Positions 57,901-64,000 of a stretch of DNA of 64,000 nt are shown piece after piece (the first letter of the stretch is position 1; every line of letters starts with the position of its first letter). The notes below the pieces were generated by a model. That model did not search any database and was not told the origin of the DNA. It saw only the letters and a list, made by a program, of their open reading frames with translations. The stretch comes from Acidobacteriota bacterium. GTDB taxonomy: Bacteria > Acidobacteriota > Holophagae > Holophagales > Holophagaceae. The translations under genes were made by a program, and so were the position numbers. Where the stretch lies: assembly GCA_021794095.1 (NCBI GenBank), contig JAJYRN010000002.1:171076-235075 (forward strand). Reading direction: 5' to 3'.

Positions 57901-59679
57901 TCAGGCCCCTGGGCGCGGCTTGGAGGCGAGATTCGGCACCGGCATGAGGCAGAGGCCCATCATCACCACCTGGGTGGCGATGAAGACCGCCAGGGCCGTG
58001 AACCCGCTATCCGTGAAGCCGTAGGAATGCAGGCCCACGCCCAGCATGTTCACGCCGAACCAGGAGAGGCTCGTGATGATGTTGCCGAAGATGGCCATGG
58101 CCATGATGCCCCGCTCCCGGATGTAGCCGGCCCAGCGGGCGTGCAGGATGATGGCGTTCCACAGGACGATCAGCAGGGCGCCGTTCTCCTTGGGATCCCA
58201 GCCCCAGAAACGGCCCCAGCTCTGGTCGGCCCAGATGCCGCCCAGCACGGTACCGACGAAGCTGAAGAACAGCGCAAAGCAGATCACGCCGTAGGTCATG
58301 TCCACCAGGGCGCGCGCGGTTTCGCGATCCTCGCCCGCGCCGGAAAGGCCGCGGATCCAGCGCCAGAAGGTGTACCCGATGGCGAGGGCGCCGGCCAGGA
58401 AGGTGCCGCTGTAGCCGATGGTGATGGTCACGACATGGGTGGCCAGCCAGAAGTTGGAATCCAGCACCGCACGCATCATCTCCATGGTGTCGCCATCGGT
58501 GGCCAGGTGCTGAGCCACGATGAGGGAGGCGAAGCCGGCGGCGGCGGCCACGGCGGTGCCGAAGCCCTTCTTGTAGAGCCGTTCGAGGACGATGCCGAGG
58601 ATCACCGCGCCCCAGCCCACGAAGACGGCGGAGGAGTAGAGGTTGGTCACCGGCGGCCGGCCCTGGAGGATGATCCGGAAGGCGAGGCCGAAGGTGTGGA
58701 CGAGGGCGCCCACCACCAGCAGGGCGAAGGCCGTGGGCTGGAGGATTTCAGGCTTCCACATCCAGGAGATGAAGAGGGCCAGCAGCGCCGCGACGTAGAT
58801 CACCATGCCCAGGTAGAAGGGCTGGGTGCGGTTGAAGAGGGCCTCGTGGTCCGCCTCGCGGACGAAGGCGGGATGCCCGGTCTCGACGCGCGTTTCGAGC
58901 TGCCGGGTGGCCGCGTTGAAGCCCTGGGCATCGCCGGTGGCGTAGGCGGTGCTGGCCTGGGCCAGAAGCGTGAGATCCGGGCGCAGAGGGCTCCCCGCCG
59001 CGGCGGATTGGAGCGCCTCACCGACACTCTGCCAGGCATCCGGGCTCTGGCCCGGGAGGGGCGGCAGGATGCGGAACTGGGCGAACCGCACGAGATCCGC
59101 CTGGCGCTGGGCGGCATCAGGCGTCCCCACGGTCTGGAGTTCGAAGGCAAGGCCGGGGGTGCCGGCGAGTTGCAGGGTGTTGCGCAGCTTGTAGTAGAGG
59201 TAGACCCGGTCGAAGAGGTTCACCACGGCGCTCTGGAAGCGGGTGCGCTGCTTGGGGTCAATGGCGCTGGCCGTCTGGGCCTGGTCCTGGATCTCCTGGA
59301 GGTGGGGCCCCAGGTCGTTGAAGGTGAAGTAGCGGTTGGAGGTCTGCTTCAGGCCGATGAGGCCCAGCACATCGGGATCGTTGATGACGAAGACCGGCTG
59401 CTGGTCGGCCACCGTGGGCCGGAACATCAGGTCGAGCAGCCATTCATCGGCGCTGACGGTATGGCCCTGGTACCGGAACTCCTGCTGGCTCCGGATGACC
59501 AGGAGCGAGTTCCGGGCCACGGAATCCATGGGTTTGACGCGGCCGCCTTCCAGCACAGGCAGGCTGGCGAACCGGCCGATGGCGAAGCCACGCACCTTGC
59601 CCGAGGGCAGCATGGCGGTGACGACGGAGGCCAGGGCCAGGGCCGCGGCCAGCCAGGGGAACAGCTTGGCGAGCTTCAT
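57901..59679 (-). CDS. ccsA: Cytochrome c maturation protein CcsA-like (System II)
   Basis: 592 aa with about eight C-terminal membrane spans and a large N-terminal extracytoplasmic part. The heme-handling loop is SWGRFWGWDPKENGALL, a WWD-type tryptophan-rich motif, with conserved His in LHARWAGYIRE. Exports and attaches heme to apocytochromes with CcsB (next gene, 3-bp gap). Confidence 0.88.
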   Translation of the reverse strand: MKLAKLFPWLAAALALASVVTAMLPSGKVRGFAIGRFASLPVLEGGRVKPMDSVARNSLLVIRSQQEFRYQGHTVSADEWLLDLMFRPTVADQQPVFVINDPDVLGLIGLKQTSNRYFTFNDLGPHLQEIQDQAQTASAIDPKQRTRFQSAVVNLFDRVYLYYKLRNTLQLAGTPGLAFELQTVGTPDAAQRQADLVRFAQFRILPPLPGQSPDAWQSVGEALQSAAAGSPLRPDLTLLAQASTAYATGDAQGFNAATRQLETRVETGHPAFVREADHEALFNRTQPFYLGMVIYVAALLALFISWMWKPEILQPTAFALLVVGALVHTFGLAFRIILQGRPPVTNLYSSAVFVGWGAVILGIVLERLYKKGFGTAVAAAAGFASLIVAQHLATDGDTMEMMRAVLDSNFWLATHVVTITIGYSGTFLAGALAIGYTFWRWIRGLSGAGEDRETARALVDMTYGVICFALFFSFVGTVLGGIWADQSWGRFWGWDPKENGALLIVLWNAIILHARWAGYIRERGIMAMAIFGNIITSLSWFGVNMLGVGLHSYGFTDSGFTALAVFIATQVVMMGLCLMPVPNLASKPRPGA

Positions 59680-59682
59680 GGA

Positions 59683-60849
59683 TCAGCCCTCCTTCTTGGG
59701 TTGCCGCCGCTTGATGGAGCGGCGCAGGGTGATGCCGAAATGGATCAACAGCCCGATGGTGACCAGCACGCAGGAGATGTAGGGGATCAGCCAGCCGGGG
59801 TTGCCGACCACCTGGAGGATCGAAAGGGTATCGCCCCGTCCGAAGCTGGCCTGGTAGAAGGCCTTGCCGTCGTAGCGCAGGGGCTGGTTCATGTAGATCA
59901 GCACATCGCGCTCTTCGTGGGTGTTCGGGTTGGACAGGTGGATGAGGCTCGAGAAGTTCTTGGGGATGTCCGTGCCGGGATAGACGTCGTGGCTGAACTT
60001 CTTCAGGGTGATGGCGTAGGGCAGGTAGACGCGCAGGGGGCGGATCAACAGGCGGTAGCTGTGACCCTCGAAGGTGAAGCCCTGCGGCGCGGCGATATCC
60101 GTGGAGACCAGCCAGGTGCCGAAACTCCGGCCACCGGCCATGGGCTCGACGAAGGCCGTGGTGTGGTTGACATCGTTGTCACGGGTGATGGGGGCCTTGG
60201 CGACCACCTTCACGCCCGTGCCGACGCCAGCGGTGGCCATGGTGGGCGGATCGCCGGGGCCCAGGCGGCTCAGGGCCGCATTGCGGAAGAACCGCTTTAC
60301 CCGGATGGTCAGGGGCGTGCCGGGAATGGCGACGGTTCCTTCCCGGGCCAGGGTGGAATCGGGAATCGAATAGACGTCGTCATAGGAGGGGTTGGTCGTG
60401 TCAATGACCGCCAGCTCCATCAGGCGGGGGCTTTCCACGAAATTGACCGTCTGGCCCACCTGGATGGCCATCTGGGTGTCCATCTGGAAGGCGCCGGTGG
60501 CGAATTCACCCGCGATGAGGAGGATCAAGCCCGCGTGGACGATCCACAGGCCCATCTTGCGCCAAGTGAAGTCGAGCCGCTGGATGGTGGCTGCGATGAG
60601 GTTGAGCACCAGGGCGGCGCCCACCAGGATGCCCCCGGGGAAGACCGGGATGGCGATGTTCGAGGCCTGGGGTTCCCACCACACCAGGAAGGAGTGCATG
60701 TAGGCGTTCACCGCGCCCAGGGTGCCCAGGTGGACCTGGGCGATGGTGCAGAGGAACACCAGGGCCATCAGGAGGGCCAGGGAGACGATGGTGAGTTCGA
60801 AGGAGCCGAGGGCCTTCCAGAGGCGGCGGAGGAGCTTGGTCTCAGTCAA
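59683..60849 (-). CDS. resB: ResB/CcsB-like cytochrome c biogenesis protein
   Basis: 388 aa. First span FELTIVSLALLMALVFLCTI, further spans at VLNLIAATIQRLDFTWRKMG and the C-terminus (IPYISCVLVTIGLLIHFGIT), with a big periplasmic domain. Domain order and pairing with CcsA fit ResB. Forms the System II synthase with the preceding gene. Overlaps the next lipoprotein gene by eight bases. Confidence 0.85.
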   Translation of the reverse strand: MTETKLLRRLWKALGSFELTIVSLALLMALVFLCTIAQVHLGTLGAVNAYMHSFLVWWEPQASNIAIPVFPGGILVGAALVLNLIAATIQRLDFTWRKMGLWIVHAGLILLIAGEFATGAFQMDTQMAIQVGQTVNFVESPRLMELAVIDTTNPSYDDVYSIPDSTLAREGTVAIPGTPLTIRVKRFFRNAALSRLGPGDPPTMATAGVGTGVKVVAKAPITRDNDVNHTTAFVEPMAGGRSFGTWLVSTDIAAPQGFTFEGHSYRLLIRPLRVYLPYAITLKKFSHDVYPGTDIPKNFSSLIHLSNPNTHEERDVLIYMNQPLRYDGKAFYQASFGRGDTLSILQVVGNPGWLIPYISCVLVTIGLLIHFGITLRRSIKRRQPKKEG

Positions 60850-61501
60850 GGTGGATACTCCCCATCAGGCGCATGAACTCGGGCTTGGCCTGCTCCACGG
60901 GACCTGGATCCCCGGCCATCTTCAAAAACCAGGTGTTGCCATCGGAGGCGGTGATCAGGCCCGCGACCATCCGGCCCTTGTCGGGTGCCTGGCCGGTGAA
61001 ATCAAACACGGCCAGATCGCCGGCCTTGGTCTTCAGGACCTTTCGCTGGGCCGTTTCGGCCGCCGCATCGAAGGGCGGAAGGCCCATCTGTCCGCGCCAG
61101 CGGTTCACGTTCGCCAGCTCTCCGCCCGCGGGGCCAGGCAGGACGATGACGGAGACATCGAGCTTGCCCGTCACCGGCGGCTTCAGGGTGGCGAAGCGCA
61201 TGCCGCTGCCGGGCTCCTGGCGCCAGCCCTTGGGCAGCGTCCAGCGCAGGCTGGCGCGCGCAGGCTGGGTTGCGCCCGCATCCGCCTCCGGCATGCCAGG
61301 CATGCCCATGGGAGGCATGCTGGCGGTTGGCGCGGCCTCGCCGCTCTTGGGCACGCGGTAGTGGGCCACCTGGTCGCGGTTGCAGCCGACGGCCAGCAAG
61401 AGGAGCGCAGAAGCCAGGAGCGCGGGCTCGATCGCGCGGGAACTCCCGGGGTGCCGGGAGCGGTCACTCAGAGATAGGGGGGTGGGAAGAGGGGTCCGCA
61501 T
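60842..61501 (-). CDS. Predicted lipoprotein (219 aa)
   Basis: ATG 61501. The signal ends with lipobox LLLLAVGCNRD. After a Met/Pro-rich linker (SMPPMGMPGMPEADAG) comes a globular domain (WTLPKGWRQEPGSGMRFATL, then AVFDFTGQAPDKGRMVAGLI). Its overlap with the ResB gene suggests a role in the same envelope pathway. Family unknown. Confidence 0.7.
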   Translation of the reverse strand: MRTPLPTPLSLSDRSRHPGSSRAIEPALLASALLLLAVGCNRDQVAHYRVPKSGEAAPTASMPPMGMPGMPEADAGATQPARASLRWTLPKGWRQEPGSGMRFATLKPPVTGKLDVSVIVLPGPAGGELANVNRWRGQMGLPPFDAAAETAQRKVLKTKAGDLAVFDFTGQAPDKGRMVAGLITASDGNTWFLKMAGDPGPVEQAKPEFMRLMGSIHLD

Positions 61502-61627
61502 GCCTGCCAGCCTACCGTCAGTTTCTGTCGAAACACAGGGCTGGATGATGCGTGTCACAGAAGTAAAGTGCATGACAAATGCCTGACAAATAGAGTGATG
61601 TCGGCATAGAGCTTGTAGAGTGAAGGA

Positions 61628-62443
61628 ATGAACGCCTTCGACCCATGGATTCCCTACCGCGATCTCCGGTTTGCCGGGATCCGGGATCACCCCGTGTTCG
61701 GGCCCTGTTTCATCGCAGAGGGCCGCATTCTGGTCGAGGATCTCCTGGCCTCCACCGCTCGAGGCGGACCGCAGGTGATCTCGGTGGCCGCTACCCCCTC
61801 CGCCGCCGAAGCCTTGGCGGACCGTCTCCCGACGGGCACCGAACTGTTGGTGGCCGGGGCCGCCGAACTATCGGACCTGGCCGGATTCCCGTTCCACCGG
61901 GGCCTCATGGCTTGCGCGGTCGTGCCGCCCTCGCCGCCCGAGGAGGATCTCCTCCTCACCCGGCGCCTGCTTGTGCTGCCGCGCCTGTACGACAGCGAAA
62001 ACCTGGGCCTGCTGCTGCGAAGCGCCGCCGCCCTGGGCCTGGATGGGGTGCTGGCGGGCCCGGGGCCGGGTCTCTGGACTCGGCGCACGGTGCGCGTCTC
62101 CATGGGCGCGGTCTGGCGCATTCCCGTCTGGCGGAGGGAAGACCCCTGGACGCTGCTGGCCCGCTGGCGCGAGGCCGAACCTGGATCGGAGGCTGTGGCG
62201 GCGGCGCTGGTACCGGCGGCCGAGGATGCCCGTACCTGGCGGCCCGCACCTCGCTGCGCCCTGGTGATGGGGCCCGAAAATACCGGCCTGGAGGCGGCCC
62301 ACGTGGCCCGCTGCGATCGCGCCGTAGCCATTCCCATGGCCTCGGGGATGGACAGCCTCAACGTGGCCGCCGCCGGGGCGATCCTGATGTTCCAGATGGG
62401 GCACCCCGGAGCTGCGGCCCCCGATCCGCCCCAGGCTGGCTGA
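61628..62443 (+). CDS. TrmH/SpoU-family RNA 2'-O-methyltransferase
   Basis: 271 aa. Knot-fold motifs: NLGLLLRSAAALGLDGVLAG, then RRTVRVSMGAVWRIPVW, then LVMGPENTGLE and DSLNVAAAGAILMFQM, the three SPOUT blocks. Methylates ribose in tRNA or rRNA; specific target not visible. Confidence 0.88.
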   Translation: MNAFDPWIPYRDLRFAGIRDHPVFGPCFIAEGRILVEDLLASTARGGPQVISVAATPSAAEALADRLPTGTELLVAGAAELSDLAGFPFHRGLMACAVVPPSPPEEDLLLTRRLLVLPRLYDSENLGLLLRSAAALGLDGVLAGPGPGLWTRRTVRVSMGAVWRIPVWRREDPWTLLARWREAEPGSEAVAAALVPAAEDARTWRPAPRCALVMGPENTGLEAAHVARCDRAVAIPMASGMDSLNVAAAGAILMFQMGHPGAAAPDPPQAG

Positions 62444-62501
62444 GGGCCCCCGCCCGGGTGGTCGGCAGCACGGGAATGGGTGCGGAGCCGCGATCCGCCG
62501 T

Positions 62502-63071
62502 TCAGGGCTCCCGGCTGCTGGCGATGTCCACGAGGTGGAGGAGCTCGCTCACCACCTCGCGGCGGTTCCCGTCGGCCTCGTAGCGCGCGGCGACCTTTTT
62601 GCGGGCCGCGGCCACATCGCCGCAGGCCTTGCCCCGCGAGATCAACTCGCGGCAGGCTTCGGGCATGGGGCCCCAGTTCCCGCACTCCACGAAGCGGTCG
62701 CTGAGGAAGATGAACTTCGGGATGGCCTCGCCGCCGTTGGTGAGGAAGCGGGCGAACACGTCGGGCCACTGCTGGCGCGAGAGGTAGCGCACCTTCAGCA
62801 TGGGCGCAGCCTCGGCCAGGCGCTGGAGCACGGGCACGTGGCGCACCACGTCGCCGCACCAGTCCTCGGCGATGGCCACGATGTGCACCGGGCGGGGCAG
62901 GGCGGCCAGGAAGCCGGCCGCCTGGGGTTCCAGCGTGAGCGCCAGCCGCTGAGCTTCGAGCTTTTCGCGCTGCTCGGCGGATTCGGCGGCGGCCAACCAA
63001 GCGGGGTACTCCAGGCCGGAGTCGAACACGGCCTTCCAGTCGAGAAGGGGCAGGGTCGCGGGGCGGGGCAT
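62502..63071 (-). CDS. Thioredoxin-fold protein with a single active-site Cys
   Basis: 189 aa. VHIVAIAEDWCGDVVRHVPV is the thioredoxin-like WCGD motif; the second cysteine of a CxxC is absent. A later EAIPKFIFLSDRF holds the cis-proline-like region. This matches the small 'thioredoxin family WCGD' group, not classical thioredoxins. Activity unknown. Confidence 0.75.
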   Translation of the reverse strand: MPRPATLPLLDWKAVFDSGLEYPAWLAAAESAEQREKLEAQRLALTLEPQAAGFLAALPRPVHIVAIAEDWCGDVVRHVPVLQRLAEAAPMLKVRYLSRQQWPDVFARFLTNGGEAIPKFIFLSDRFVECGNWGPMPEACRELISRGKACGDVAAARKKVAARYEADGNRREVVSELLHLVDIASSREP

Positions 63072-63200
63072 GGGGCCTCCTTCGGAAGACGGGCATCCTA
63101 CCGCCGATCCCCGGCGGGCGGGATACGCACGTCGCGGTGCCTACTTCCCCCCTGCGGCTGCGGGGCCTAGAGTCAAAGCCTCTCGTTCTTTGGAGCCCCC

Positions 63201-64000
63201 ATGGCCACCGTCAAAGCCTTTGCCGCCGCCTCCGCCACCGCCCCGCTGGCGCCCTTCCAGATCGAGCGCCGGGAGGTGGGGCCCCACGATGTCCAGATCG
63301 AGATCGCCTACTGCGGCATCTGTCACTCGGATCTCCACCAGGTCCGCAACGAATGGGGCAATTCGATGTACCCCATGGTGCCCGGCCACGAGATCGTGGG
63401 CCGCGTGACGGCCGTGGGCGCCCATGTGAAGGGCTTCAAGCCCGGCGATCTGGCGGGCGTGGGCTGCATGGTGGACAGCTGCCGCACCTGCCCCAGCTGC
63501 CAGCGCAAGCTGGAGCAGTTCTGCGAGAAGGGCTGTGCCTGGAGCTACAACGGCACCGAGATGGACCGGACGACGCCCACCTTCGGCGGCTATTCCTCCA
63601 GCGTCGTGGTGGATGAAGCCTTCACGCTCAAGGTCTCGCCCAAGCTCGACCTCGCCGCCACCGCGCCCCTGCTCTGCGCGGGCATCACCACCTACTCGCC
63701 CCTGCGCCAGTGGCACACGAAGAAGGGCGACAGGGTGGGCGTAGTGGGCCTGGGCGGCCTGGGCCACATGGCCGTCAAGCTGGCCGCCGCCATGGGCGCC
63801 GAGGTGACGATGCTCAGCACCTCCAAGTCCAAGGAGGCGGATGCCCGCAAGCTGGGCGCCCACCACTTCGGCCTCACCTCCGACGAGGCCACCTTCAAGC
63901 AGCTGGCCGGTCAGTTCGATCTGCTCATTGACACCATCTCCGCGCCCCACGACTACAACAAGTACCTGGGGCTGCTCCGGGTGGAAGGCGCGATGGTGCT
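63201..64000 (+). CDS. Zinc-dependent alcohol dehydrogenase (partial; runs off the window)
   Basis: ATG 63201 with GGAG upstream; 266 codons visible. Catalytic zinc: AYCGICHSDLH and PGHEIVG; structural zinc cysteines in CRTCPSCQRKLEQFC; cofactor site VGVVGLGGLGHMAVKLA. The NADP-type YahK / cinnamyl-alcohol dehydrogenase subgroup fits best. Reduces aldehydes to alcohols. Confidence 0.9.
   Translation, partial: MATVKAFAAASATAPLAPFQIERREVGPHDVQIEIAYCGICHSDLHQVRNEWGNSMYPMVPGHEIVGRVTAVGAHVKGFKPGDLAGVGCMVDSCRTCPSCQRKLEQFCEKGCAWSYNGTEMDRTTPTFGGYSSSVVVDEAFTLKVSPKLDLAATAPLLCAGITTYSPLRQWHTKKGDRVGVVGLGGLGHMAVKLAAAMGAEVTMLSTSKSKEADARKLGAHHFGLTSDEATFKQLAGQFDLLIDTISAPHDYNKYLGLLRVEGAMV

Noticed and set aside
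58027-60876. Very long plus-strand frame (949 codons) opposite ccsA and resB
   Set aside because: Composition is His/Gly/Asp/Glu-rich as expected from reading G/C-rich membrane genes backwards, while the opposite strand has clear cytochrome c maturation motifs.

Overview
The window is the right-hand part of a large high-GC temperate-phage genome integrated in a bacterial chromosome (about 1-55,563), followed by ordinary host genes (55,632-64,000). The right boundary is a 3' fragment of a serine tRNA gene (anticodon GGA) directly after the integrase. The left end of the prophage lies outside the window. Host genes (EAL protein, murD, a System II cytochrome c maturation pair, a TrmH-type methyltransferase, a zinc alcohol dehydrogenase) fit a high-GC Gram-negative bacterium. 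Holophaga/Geothrix-like Acidobacteriota is my impression only; no marker proves it.

Layout. 1-2184 (minus): capsid (partial), acidic scaffold, prohead protease. 2313-17,629 (plus): a block of unusually large 'polyvalent'-type proteins: a 1303-aa His/Ala-rich helical protein with a candidate -1 frameshift into a BECR-fold nuclease, a second BECR-like nuclease, and a 2168-aa pyrophosphatase-like/SNF2-helicase protein split by an intein, then a string of small genes. 17,898-20,477 (minus): a Ro60 (TROVE) gene preceded by four tandem Y-RNA-like genes, tRNA-Pro, a structured RNA and tRNA-Met. 20,620-24,778 (plus): small genes, including an integron-like array of six attC sites with tiny cassettes. 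24,727-35,432 (minus): tail/fibre-like proteins, MuF, portal, intein-bearing large terminase, small terminase. 35,429-49,551 (minus): early/accessory operon with a Tad2-like protein, HNH nuclease, ParB-methyltransferase fusion, VRR-NUC, DUF5131, RdgC-like protein, DnaB, an initiator carrying iterons, RecT and a Cas4/RecB-like exonuclease. 49,552-55,478: control region with operator-like repeats, antirepressor, Ner/Cro-like and CI-like regulators, an A/T-rich cargo gene and a tyrosine integrase.

How it may work together: CI, the Ner/Cro-like protein and the antirepressor set lysogeny; RecT, exonuclease, DnaB and the initiator copy DNA; terminase, portal, protease, scaffold and capsid build and fill heads. 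The polyvalent proteins may be packaged and delivered with the DNA (inference from families). Ro60 with Y RNAs suggests RNA handling.

The most striking features are: (1) an HNH endonuclease gene encoded antisense inside an intein that splits the helicase Walker A motif; (2) a second, LAGLIDADG intein at the terminase Walker B; (3) a Ro60 gene with four tandem Y RNAs, two of them with circularly permuted tRNA-like modules; (4) an attC cassette array without integrase inside a prophage; (5) a slippery heptamer plus stem-loop fusing a nuclease to a giant structural-like protein. No lysis genes were recognised. All calls are from reading sequence; no database search was run.
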